A stretch of 64,000 nucleotides of DNA, taken from contig NZ_JACHLJ010000001.1 in the NCBI RefSeq assembly GCF_014204545.1, forward strand, positions 744,001 through 808,000, written 5' to 3'. Positions within the stretch are counted from its first letter, which is position 1. Each line of letters opens with the position of its first letter. Source of the DNA: Brevundimonas vesicularis (GTDB lineage Bacteria > Pseudomonadota > Alphaproteobacteria > Caulobacterales > Caulobacteraceae). A model generated the notes under the pieces. It made no database searches. It was not told where the DNA came from and saw only the letters and a list, made by a program, of their open reading frames with translations. Position numbers and translations under genes: made by a program. Below, piece by piece: positions 9,070 through 17,288 of the stretch.

Positions 9070-9121
9070 GAGCGCCCTTCGGCGATGGCGTTCGCCCCGC
9101 CGAAGACACGACGATCGGTGT

Positions 9122-9197
<76 letters not shown>

Positions 9198-9381
9198 TCG
9201 TCTCCTCCCCAAAAAAACAGACGTTCAACCGTCACGCATTGCGGTGGGCTAGGCCGCAGTTCCGCCCCCTTGGTTTCGCAGCCTCACAAAACGCGGATCG
9301 ACAACTCGGCCAGTTCGCGCGACTGATCGCACACGCCGCAGCCCTGGCCCGATCACTCCGAATCTTCACCAGTTACGCCCG

Positions 9382-10899
9382 ATGATCCCTGCCCCGCTGA
9401 AACGCATTCTGATTGTCGGAGGCGGCACGGCCGGCTGGATGGCGGCCGCCGCACTGGCGCACGTCACGCGCGGCACGATCAAGATCGAACTGGTCGAGTC
9501 CGAGGTTATCGGCACGGTCGGCGTCGGCGAGGCCACCATTCCGCCGATCCTGTTGTTCAACCAACTGCTGGGCATCGACGAGAACGAATTCATTCGCGCC
9601 ACCCAGGCGACCTACAAGCTCGGCATCCAATTCCATGACTGGTTTCAGAAGGGCCGGAGCTATTTCCACCCGTTCGGAACCTATGGCACACGCATCGACG
9701 CCGCCGCTTTCCACCAATATTGGCTGCGGCTGAACAAGGCGGGGCTGGACGACGATCTGGACGCCTATTCCGTCACGACCATGGCGGCGCGCATGGGCCG
9801 GTTCACCAGTCCCGACACCGACCCGCGCGGCGCGGGCTCGCAGATGACCTACGCCTTCCATTTCGACGCCGGCCTGTACGCCAGGTTTCTTCGTCAACGC
9901 GCCGAAGCGAACGGCGTCGTGCGGCATGAGGGCAAGATCGCCGACGTGCGCCTGCGCGACGGCGACGGCTTCATTCAGTCGGTGCGGCTGGATGACGGAC
10001 GCGAACTTGAGGCGGACTTCTTCATCGACTGTTCGGGCTTCCGCGGCCTGCTGATCGAAGGCGCGCTCAAGACGGGCTACGAGGATTGGACCCACTGGCT
10101 GCCGGCCGACCGTGCTGTGGCCATGCCCTGCACCCGGGTCGGCGATCCGACGCCCTACACCCAATCGACGGCCCTTGAGGCGGGGTGGCGCTGGCGCATT
10201 CCACTGCAGCACCGCACCGGCAACGGCTATGTCTATTGCAGCCCCTTTATCTCGGACGACGAGGCCCAGGCCAGGCTGGGCGCCTCCCTGGACGGCGAGG
10301 CGATGGCGGAACCCAACTTCCTGCGCTTCACCACCGGTCGCCGCAAGAAGACTTGGAACAAGAACTGTCTGGCTTTGGGCCTGGCGTCGGGCTTCCTGGA
10401 ACCGCTGGAGTCGACCTCCATCCATCTGGTGCAGTCGGGCATATCCAAACTACTGCTGCACTTCCCCGACACCGGCTTCGCCCAGGCCGATATCGACAAC
10501 TACAACCGCATGATGCGGCTGGAGACCGAGCGCATCCGCGACTTTATCATCCTGCACTATCATGCCACGGCCCGCGACGACTCGGCTCTGTGGCGCCACG
10601 TGCGGGCCATGCAGATTCCCGAGACGCTCAAGCAGAAAATGGATCAGTTCCGCAGCCGGGGCCGCATCTTCCGCTATGAGGACGAACTGTTTCAGGAGAC
10701 GAGCTGGATCGCCGTCCTGCTCGGCCAGGGCGTCATCCCCGAGCGGCACGATCCGATCACGGAAACCATCCCTCTGGAGCAGGTCCAGCAATGGTTGCAG
10801 AAGATGAAGGCGATGATCCAGCAGGGCGTGGCGCGAATGCCGACCCACGACGCCTTCATCAACGCCAACTGCAAGGCGCCGCCGCTCAGCCAAGGCTGA
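9382..10899 (+). CDS. Flavin-dependent tryptophan halogenase family protein
   Basis: A 505-residue FADH2-dependent halogenase-like enzyme. The dinucleotide motif GGGTAGW is at residues 13-19; Lys79 in TYKLGIQF occupies the position of the catalytic lysine (Lys79 of PrnA) that carries hypohalous acid; the diagnostic WxWxIP appears as GWRWRIP; and [11 protein letters not shown] contains the conserved Glu proposed to assist chlorination. All key elements look intact. Members are common as orphan genes in Caulobacterales, often beside TonB receptors, but none is seen here, nor a dedicated flavin reductase or biosynthetic cluster. The natural substrate may be free tryptophan, a peptide or another indole. 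It follows tRNA-Lys by 184 bases. Confidence 0.92.
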   Translation: MIPAPLKRILIVGGGTAGWMAAAALAHVTRGTIKIELVESEVIGTVGVGEATIPPILLFNQLLGIDENEFIRATQATYKLGIQFHDWFQKGRSYFHPFGTYGTRIDAAAFHQYWLRLNKAGLDDDLDAYSVTTMAARMGRFTSPDTDPRGAGSQMTYAFHFDAGLYARFLRQRAEANGVVRHEGKIADVRLRDGDGFIQSVRLDDGRELEADFFIDCSGFRGLLIEGALKTGYEDWTHWLPADRAVAMPCTRVGDPTPYTQSTALEAGWRWRIPLQHRTGNGYVYCSPFISDDEAQARLGASLDGEAMAEPNFLRFTTGRRKKTWNKNCLALGLASGFLEPLESTSIHLVQSGISKLLLHFPDTGFAQADIDNYNRMMRLETERIRDFIILHYHATARDDSALWRHVRAMQIPETLKQKMDQFRSRGRIFRYEDELFQETSWIAVLLGQGVIPERHDPITETIPLEQVQQWLQKMKAMIQQGVARMPTHDAFINANCKAPPLSQG

Positions 10900-11001
10900 C
10901 AGCGCGACCAACCTGATTAGGTCCGAGCAAGTCGTTGAGCTCTTGGATTTCGCGCGGCGTGGCTTAAATGCCGATGCCTGCCGCTGAACGGAATCCGACC
11001 T

Positions 11002-12384
11002 ATGGCCGACTACGACTACGACCTCTTCGTCATCGGCGCCGGTTCGGGCGGGGTGCGGGCGGCGCGGCTGACTGCGCTGGACGGCAAGAAGGTCGCGGTC
11101 GCCGAGGAATATCGGGTCGGCGGCACCTGCGTCATCCGCGGCTGCGTGCCCAAGAAGTTCATGGTCATGGCCTCCGAGGTCAGCCACGCGCTCGAGATCG
11201 CCGAGGGCTACGGCTGGTCGTTCGACAACGCCAAGTTCGACTGGCCCACCTTCCTTGAAGCCAAGGACGTCGAGATCGCGCGCCTGTCTGGCATCTACGC
11301 CGCCAATCTGGGCAAGGCGGGCGTCGAACTGGTCCACGGGCGTGCGGTTCTGAAAGACGCCCACACGGTCGAGATCGTCGGCAAGGATCGCACCATCACC
11401 GCCGAGAAGATCCTGATCGCCACGGGCGGCCGCCCCTGGAAGCCGGACGAACTACCGGGGATCGAGCACGCCATCACGTCCGAAGAAGCCTTCCACCTTC
11501 CGGAATTGCCCAAGCGGATCCTGATCGCAGGCGGCGGCTATATCGCGGTGGAGTTCGCCGGCATCTTCGCGGGCCTGGGCGTGGAGACGACGCTGATCTA
11601 CCGCGGCCCCAATATCCTGCGCGGCTTCGACGACGACGTGCGTGCGCACCTGGCCGGAGAGATCGAAAAGCGCGGCATAAAGGTCATTCTGGGCTGCCAG
11701 CACGAGAAGATCGAAAAAACTGACACCGGCCTGGTCAACCACCTCGAAAACGGCATGAAGCTGGAGACGGACGTGGTCATGTTCGCCACCGGCCGCATCC
11801 CTTACGTCAAGGATCTGGGGCTGGAAAACGCAGGGGTCGAGCTGAATGAGGCGGGCGCCATCAAGGTCGATCCCTATTCCAGGACGACGGCGGATAACAT
11901 CTGGGCCATTGGCGACGTCACAGACCGGATGAACCTGACGCCCGTCGCTATCCGCGAGGCCGTCGCCTTCCATCAGACCGTCTATCGCGACAATCCCCAG
12001 CATTTCGACTACGAGGCCGTGGCCACCGCCGTCTTCAGCCAGCCGCCGGTCGGGGTCGTGGGCCTCAGCGAGGCGGAGGCCCGCCGCTCCTGTTCGAACG
12101 GCGTCCATGTCTACGTCACTCGGTTCCGGCCGATGAAATACGCCTTCACCGGGTCTGATGAGCGGGTGCTGATGAAGCTGGTGGTCGACGCCGACAGCCA
12201 GCGCGTGGTCGGCGTCCATATCGTCGGCCCCGACAGCCCCGAGATGATCCAGCTGGCCGCCATCGCGGTGAAGGCCGGCCTGACCAAAGCGCAGTGGGAC
12301 GCCACCTGCGCCGTCCACCCCACCATGGCCGAAGAGCTGGTCACGCTGAAGGAGAAGCAGTCGGGCGCGACCTCCGCCGGCTGA
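11002..12384 (+). CDS. gor: Glutathione-disulfide reductase
   Basis: A 460-residue class I pyridine-nucleotide disulfide oxidoreductase reducing GSSG with NADPH. FAD motif GAGSGGVRAARL (12-23); redox disulfide Cys43-Cys48 in GGTCVIRGCVPKK, the spelling characteristic of glutathione reductase rather than lipoamide dehydrogenase; NADP fold around AGGGYIAVEFAG; second FAD motif AIGDVTDRMNLTPVA; and the dimer-interface His-Glu pair in CAVHPTMAEELV. Cytosolic, normal length. It stands between the halogenase and the convergent carboxylesterase, 9 bases from the latter. Confidence 0.94.
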   Translation: MADYDYDLFVIGAGSGGVRAARLTALDGKKVAVAEEYRVGGTCVIRGCVPKKFMVMASEVSHALEIAEGYGWSFDNAKFDWPTFLEAKDVEIARLSGIYAANLGKAGVELVHGRAVLKDAHTVEIVGKDRTITAEKILIATGGRPWKPDELPGIEHAITSEEAFHLPELPKRILIAGGGYIAVEFAGIFAGLGVETTLIYRGPNILRGFDDDVRAHLAGEIEKRGIKVILGCQHEKIEKTDTGLVNHLENGMKLETDVVMFATGRIPYVKDLGLENAGVELNEAGAIKVDPYSRTTADNIWAIGDVTDRMNLTPVAIREAVAFHQTVYRDNPQHFDYEAVATAVFSQPPVGVVGLSEAEARRSCSNGVHVYVTRFRPMKYAFTGSDERVLMKLVVDADSQRVVGVHIVGPDSPEMIQLAAIAVKAGLTKAQWDATCAVHPTMAEELVTLKEKQSGATSAG

Positions 12385-12393
12385 CGCTTGCGC

Positions 12394-13914
12394 TCAGGGC
12401 CGCGGCCGCTCGCGGAACCGTTCGAGCAGGTCCAGCCGGGCGCTGAACGGCACGGGCGTGACGGTCGGCCCCGGGTTGACGAAGTTCATCAGCCGGGTGT
12501 CCCTCAATGTCGCCGTGGGCCAGCGTGGCCGTCCGACGCCGTTCGGATCACCCGAGCGCGCGAAAGCTGTCCAGTAGCCCATCATGGCCTCCGACGCCTT
12601 CCGGTCCCGATCCTCGACCGGATACGGCAGGGTGTTCAACGTGCCGAACACATAGGGCCGCTCGATCGCATGGGTCGCGCCGCCATGCGGCTCCGGATTC
12701 TGCGGCGAGGAGATATCGAACCGATAGAGCCAGATCGGATGGCCCGCCCTGGTATGCAGCCGCGCCAGCATGCGGGCCGGCTCCGAAAACACCAGATCCG
12801 TGATCGCCAGCTTGTCGAACGCCTCCAGCCCGCCATAGGCCTGAACGGCGTCGGCGCGCTCGAGCCAGGTCATGTCGTCGTCGATCTGACCATAGCCGTT
12901 GCGATCCGTCGGCCGCATCCACCAGAACTCGGCGCTGTTGCTGCCGATGATGAAGGGCACCGGGGCCTGCCGCCCCGCCTTGAAGGCCGCCTCCACCGTG
13001 GACGGTACGATCCGCCCGTCGATCAGCGTCAGGTCGCCGTTGGCGAAGACCGGCGGCGGCGTCAGGAACAGATCGGCCGGCGCCGCGCGCAAATCCGCCG
13101 CCGTGCGCAATCCTGCGCCATAGGCCCAGACCTCGCCGCGCTCCCGCGCTGAGGGCGCGCCATAGGCGCCCTTGCGGTCCAGCGGCGTCTGCAACTCCCG
13201 GCCAAGGCCGGACTGAACGATCGCTCGGTCGAACAGACCGCGCGCCGGCGGCGAGATCATCAGACGCGTGACGATCGCCCCGCCCGCCGATTCGCCGAAG
13301 ATGGTGACGTTCTCGGGGTCGCCGCCAAAGGCCGCGATATTGGCGCGCACCCATTTCAGCGCCGCCGTCACGTCCATCAGGCCGTAGTTGCCCGCCGCCT
13401 CGCCCGCCGGCCGCTCGGCCGCCAGCGCCGGATGATCGAAGAAGCCCAGCCGCCCCAGTCGATAGTTCAGCGTCACCACGACCATGCCGCGCTTGGCCAG
13501 GCTCGTTCCATCATAGAGCGGCGCGGTTCCCGACCCGTTCACCAGTCCGCCGCCGTGAATCCAGACCATGACCGGCGCGGGTTGCGTCGCGCCGATCGGC
13601 CGCCAGACGTTCAGGTTCAGACAGTCTTCGCTCATCGGCAAGGGACCGACGCCAGGGTCGCCATTCGGCGGCGCCTGGATGCACAGCGGACCATAGGCCG
13701 AGGCGTCGCGCTGGCCTTGCCAGGTCGGCGCGGGGCCGGGCGGTCGCCAACGCCGCTCGGCCGTCGGCGGGGCGGCATAGGGAATGTTCTTGAACGCAGC
13801 CACTTCGGCATCGGCGCGTCCGTTCAGGACGCCCTGCGGAATGCGGACGGTGGGCTGGTCGGCTGCGGGCGCCATCATGAGCGAGAGGGTGGCGAAAACG
13901 CCGGCGATTGTCAT
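12394..13914 (-). CDS. Type B carboxylesterase, exported
   Basis: A 506-residue alpha/beta hydrolase of the carboxylesterase/cholinesterase family. A short hydrophobic N terminus (residues 1-18, ending MMAPAADQ) looks like a signal peptide. SEDCLNLNVWRP is the family signature 2, HGGG at 120-123 the oxyanion hole, and Ser209 in FGESAGG the nucleophile. A late His in the region PHGGATHAIERPYVFGT lies where the catalytic histidine falls, as in para-nitrobenzyl esterase-like enzymes. Substrates are unknown ester compounds. Convergent with gor, divergent from the histidine kinase. Confidence 0.92.
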   Translation of the reverse strand: MTIAGVFATLSLMMAPAADQPTVRIPQGVLNGRADAEVAAFKNIPYAAPPTAERRWRPPGPAPTWQGQRDASAYGPLCIQAPPNGDPGVGPLPMSEDCLNLNVWRPIGATQPAPVMVWIHGGGLVNGSGTAPLYDGTSLAKRGMVVVTLNYRLGRLGFFDHPALAAERPAGEAAGNYGLMDVTAALKWVRANIAAFGGDPENVTIFGESAGGAIVTRLMISPPARGLFDRAIVQSGLGRELQTPLDRKGAYGAPSARERGEVWAYGAGLRTAADLRAAPADLFLTPPPVFANGDLTLIDGRIVPSTVEAAFKAGRQAPVPFIIGSNSAEFWWMRPTDRNGYGQIDDDMTWLERADAVQAYGGLEAFDKLAITDLVFSEPARMLARLHTRAGHPIWLYRFDISSPQNPEPHGGATHAIERPYVFGTLNTLPYPVEDRDRKASEAMMGYWTAFARSGDPNGVGRPRWPTATLRDTRLMNFVNPGPTVTPVPFSARLDLLERFRERPRP

Positions 13915-14034
13915 GCGCGCTGATTAGCAAATTACGGCGGCGCGCCAATAATCTTGCGATCACAGTTCACGACAGCGAAGCCAGAGAACCGATTTCGATG
14001 TCGCGCGTTATCCCCAAGCTGTGCGGGGTAAGCG

Positions 14035-15543
14035 TTGAACGAAGCGGCAGAATCCGGAGATCCGACCATTAACTTGGGTGCGGCTTTCGAGGCCTCGCCC
14101 AATCCCTATGTGCTGCTCACGCCTGACCTGCGGATCGCCGAGGTCAATCAGGCCTATATGGATGTCACGGGCGCCAAGCGCAGCGATGTGCTGGGTCAGC
14201 CGCTCTTTGCCGCCTTTGACTCCGGCCCCGGATCCGAAGCCCCTGAGAATGTTCGACAGGTCCGCGCCTCGCTGGAAAAAGCGCGAGACACGCGACAACG
14301 CGATCATCTCGCAGTCGTGCGCTTTTCGATGCCTCGACTGCTGGATGACGGCACCGAAGGCTTCGAGGAACGTCTCTGGAGCGCCACCCATACGCCCATC
14401 CTGCACGCCGACGGCGAAGTGGTCATGCTGCTTCAGCACACCACGGATGTGACGGATCTGGCGCCCGTCATCCGCTCGGACGAACCCACAACGGCGCTGG
14501 ACGCCATTGTCGGCGGCTCTGTTCTGCGTCGGGCTCAATCCGTGCAGGAAGACAATCGTCGCTTGGAGACTGAGCGCAATCGTCTCGTTGAAATGTTCAT
14601 GCAGGCGCCCGGCTTCGTCGCCATCCTGTCCGGGCCGGATCATCGTTTCCAGATGCACAACGACGCCTACAGCCAGCTCATCGGTCGCAGGGATATCGCC
14701 GGCAAGCCCGTCAGGCAGGCCCTGCCGGAGCTGGAAGGCCAAGGCTTCTACGAGTTTCTCGACAGCGTCTTCGCTACGGGCGAACCCTATGAAGGCCGCG
14801 AGAGCGCGGCCCAGCTGCAGCGCAAGCCCGACGGGCTGCTTGAAACCGTCTATCTCAACTTCATCTATCAACCGATCCGCGACGACGCGGGCGCGGTCGT
14901 GGGCATCTTCGTTCAGGGCCATGACATCACCGAAAACGTCCTGGCCGCCCAGCGCCAGAAGCTGATGATCGACGAACTGAACCACCGCGTGAAGAACACA
15001 TTGGCCACGGTGCAGTCCATCGCCATTCAGACGGCCCGCTCCAACACCGACCCGGCCAGCTTTGCCGAGACCTTCCAGTCCCGGATCATGGCGCTGTCGC
15101 ACACACACAATCTGCTGACTCAAAGCCATTGGGAGGGCGCCGACCTGCGCGCCATTCTGGAGCACGAGACTGAAGCCTACGGGCCGACCCGCATCAGCCT
15201 GAACGGACCGCTGGTGTCGCTGGAGCCGGCCGTCGTCCTATCACTGGGCATGATCTTCCATGAGCTTGCGACAAATGCCGCCAAATACGGCGCTCTGCAT
15301 ACGCCGGACGGTCGCATCCTCATCGACTGGGGTCTGGCGGATCAGCGCGACAGGAAACTGAAGCTGAGCTGGCGCGAAATCGGCGGTCCCAAAGTTACGG
15401 TTCCGGACAGAAGAGGCTTCGGTAGCCGTCTGATTGAACGAAACATTCGACATGATCTGGCGGGCGAGATCGATCTGGTCTACGCCCCCGATGGATTGAT
15501 CGCGGAACTGACGGTTCCACTGGACAGGACGGCCGCACAATGA
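14035..15543 (+). CDS. PAS-PAS HWE-family sensor histidine kinase
   Basis: A 502-residue cytosolic kinase with no membrane segments. PAS domain 1 spans about 17-140, PAS domain 2 about 185-308, followed by the HWE/HisKA_2 dimerisation region with the phosphoacceptor at His317 (DELNHRVKNTLATVQSIA). The ATPase domain has HELATNAAKYGAL (N box), the WxE element as LSWREIGGP and RRGFGSRLIER (G region), all features of the HWE family. The absence of a conserved Cys in an NCRFLQ motif argues against a LOV photoreceptor; the ligand of the PAS domains is unknown. The start is TTG at 14035 with GGGG a few bases upstream; ATG and GTG codons just upstream are out of frame. It overlaps the response regulator by ATGA. 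Confidence 0.9.
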   Translation: MNEAAESGDPTINLGAAFEASPNPYVLLTPDLRIAEVNQAYMDVTGAKRSDVLGQPLFAAFDSGPGSEAPENVRQVRASLEKARDTRQRDHLAVVRFSMPRLLDDGTEGFEERLWSATHTPILHADGEVVMLLQHTTDVTDLAPVIRSDEPTTALDAIVGGSVLRRAQSVQEDNRRLETERNRLVEMFMQAPGFVAILSGPDHRFQMHNDAYSQLIGRRDIAGKPVRQALPELEGQGFYEFLDSVFATGEPYEGRESAAQLQRKPDGLLETVYLNFIYQPIRDDAGAVVGIFVQGHDITENVLAAQRQKLMIDELNHRVKNTLATVQSIAIQTARSNTDPASFAETFQSRIMALSHTHNLLTQSHWEGADLRAILEHETEAYGPTRISLNGPLVSLEPAVVLSLGMIFHELATNAAKYGALHTPDGRILIDWGLADQRDRKLKLSWREIGGPKVTVPDRRGFGSRLIERNIRHDLAGEIDLVYAPDGLIAELTVPLDRTAAQ

Positions 15544-15917
15544 CTCAACCTCTGACCGGTCGCCGTGTCCTCGTGGTCGAAGACGAGTCGCTCGTCGCCA
15601 TGCTTCTGGAAACCATTCTGGAAGACATGGAATGCGTGCCGATCGGTCCTGCCTCCAATGTCGACGAGGGTCAGAGGCTGGCCCGTGATACGGAAAATCT
15701 GGACGCCGCCTTGCTGGACGTGAACGTCGCCGGCCGTCAGGTCTTTCCCGTCGCCGAGGCGTTGAAGGAACGCGGCGTGCCGTTCGTCTTTTCAACCGGC
15801 TATGGTGAAGGCGGTCTGCCCGACGAATGGCGCGGCCAACCCACGATCCAGAAACCCTTCACCGAATCCGCCATCCGCGACGCCCTGATGAAGGCCATAG
15901 GCGTCGCCGAGGCCTGA
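15540..15917 (+). CDS. Single-domain response regulator (CheY-like receiver)
   Basis: A 125-residue receiver domain without an output domain. The acidic pocket is Glu-Asp in VVEDES, the phosphoacceptor is Asp60 in ALLDVNVAG, the switch Thr/Ser is in FVFSTGYG, and the conserved Lys-Pro is in IQKPF. It overlaps the upstream HWE kinase by four bases, so the pair form a two-gene signalling unit. Regulators of this FSTGYG type commonly follow HWE kinases in Alphaproteobacteria and may act as phosphate sink or bind a downstream protein. Its stop codon is only three bases from the stop of the oppositely oriented restriction-modification gene. Confidence 0.92.
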   Translation: MTQPLTGRRVLVVEDESLVAMLLETILEDMECVPIGPASNVDEGQRLARDTENLDAALLDVNVAGRQVFPVAEALKERGVPFVFSTGYGEGGLPDEWRGQPTIQKPFTESAIRDALMKAIGVAEA

Positions 15918-15920
15918 GCC

Positions 15921-17258
15921 CTAACCCGGCATCCGCCGCGGCGCGAACCACCCGGCGTCCGTTCGGTAGATGCTGCCGGCGGCTGTTAGAATATCCAGAG
16001 TGTGTCGTAGGCTTTCAGCGACGGCTTTCGCGCCTTTGGGAATTTCGAGACAGGATTCGAGATGTTCGACGTCCACCGGTCGCCCCTCCCCGCGCATCAC
16101 CTCCAACACGGTCATAATCCGCGCGATTTCGTCAGACGGTAAGATCGGGCGAGAAGTGGGCGCCTCCTTCTGCATCGATGGGTGTGATTTGCGGGATTTG
16201 GGAGGGTCGACTGTCTGGTAGCTAGTTCGGAGATAACGGATCTGTCCCGCGTCTTCCTCCGCTTCTCGGCTTTGGTTGAGCGCCACCAGATGTGAAATGA
16301 TGGCCTCGTCACCGATATCTGAGGGCCATCCATAAGCTTGCAGCACCAGCGCATCCAAACGCTGGCTCATGTGCAAAAGCAGGTCCACGCACCCTGCCTG
16401 CCGGATAACTCGATCATGCTCGGTGAGCGCGACCCCGGCCAAGACCTTCGCCATCACGTTATACAGACCTGTCATTGACAGGTCCGGATTCTGGGCCAGC
16501 ACGCGCGATCTAAGATCGTCCAAGCTCTCAGCAAAGGTAGCGATTTCCTCACGCAGCAATGGACTTGGGTCGGGGAAGGGAAAGCGATCGAAACACATCC
16601 CCTTGGCATAGACAGGTCGATCTTCAAGTTTTCCACCGACGGCAAGCGCCCACGCCCGATGTACGCTGGACGACAGCACGCCCAGCACGAAGGGATCGTC
16701 AGACGCGATGCAGACCAGTCGATTATCCGGCAATATTGGGGCGTCCAGAAACCGGAACCAGCGGTGTTTGGACGTCTCTACCGTCACAATAAACCGCGGC
16801 AATCCTTTCAAGGCCCGACGAAGTTCTGTTCTCGGCTCGCCGAAAATCCACCAGTTTTCACGATAAGACGCTCTCTTGTTACCGTCCCGATCCGGTTTTA
16901 CGGTTTCCATCAAATGCTGCATGAAACCGGGATGCTGTCGGATGGCCTCGTCTTGTGACCATCCGTACAGATCGATGGCCTGCAGATTACGCGAGCGGTC
17001 CGTCAAATCCTTGCCGTTGCGGTAGGACCTAAGGGGCGCCGTCTGTGGGTCAACCGACTGGTTCGCCAATGCAGCGGCTTTCTTCGAAGCAACGAGAAAG
17101 CCGTCTCCCATCAACTGCACGCCTCGGTGAGCCAAAGTGGCGTTGGCCTTCAATCGCACAGTGCGTTCGACCCCGCGCCCTAGCGTAAGATCACTGCCGA
17201 TATCGCCTCTGGCTTCTGAGTAGGTCACGCCTTCTGCGCTCTCCCGCGCGACCGTCAA
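15921..17258 (-). CDS. MmeI-like restriction-modification protein, C-terminal part (target recognition), severed by stop codon
   Basis: A 445-residue reading frame in the same frame as the upstream MmeI-like ORF and separated from it by one TAA plus ten sense codons. It contains the segments expected downstream of the methylase in type IIL enzymes: a target-recognition region (GVQLMGDGFLV, ENWWIFGEPRTELRRAL, RFIVTVETSKHRWFRFLD) and a C-terminal helical region (MCFDRFPFPDPSPLLR.. LLHMSQRLDALVLQAYGWP). The first possible start is TTG at 17258, with GGGCAGGG upstream, so separate translation is conceivable but not shown. Together with the upstream part the intact gene would be about 1137 residues. 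Most likely a remnant of a disabled gene; a natural two-part enzyme is the alternative. Confidence 0.8.
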   Translation of the reverse strand: MTVARESAEGVTYSEARGDIGSDLTLGRGVERTVRLKANATLAHRGVQLMGDGFLVASKKAAALANQSVDPQTAPLRSYRNGKDLTDRSRNLQAIDLYGWSQDEAIRQHPGFMQHLMETVKPDRDGNKRASYRENWWIFGEPRTELRRALKGLPRFIVTVETSKHRWFRFLDAPILPDNRLVCIASDDPFVLGVLSSSVHRAWALAVGGKLEDRPVYAKGMCFDRFPFPDPSPLLREEIATFAESLDDLRSRVLAQNPDLSMTGLYNVMAKVLAGVALTEHDRVIRQAGCVDLLLHMSQRLDALVLQAYGWPSDIGDEAIISHLVALNQSREAEEDAGQIRYLRTSYQTVDPPKSRKSHPSMQKEAPTSRPILPSDEIARIMTVLEVMRGEGRPVDVEHLESCLEIPKGAKAVAESLRHTLDILTAAGSIYRTDAGWFAPRRMPG

Positions 17259-17288
17259 CAGCCTTCCCTGCCCATTGGGAGGCCCAGT

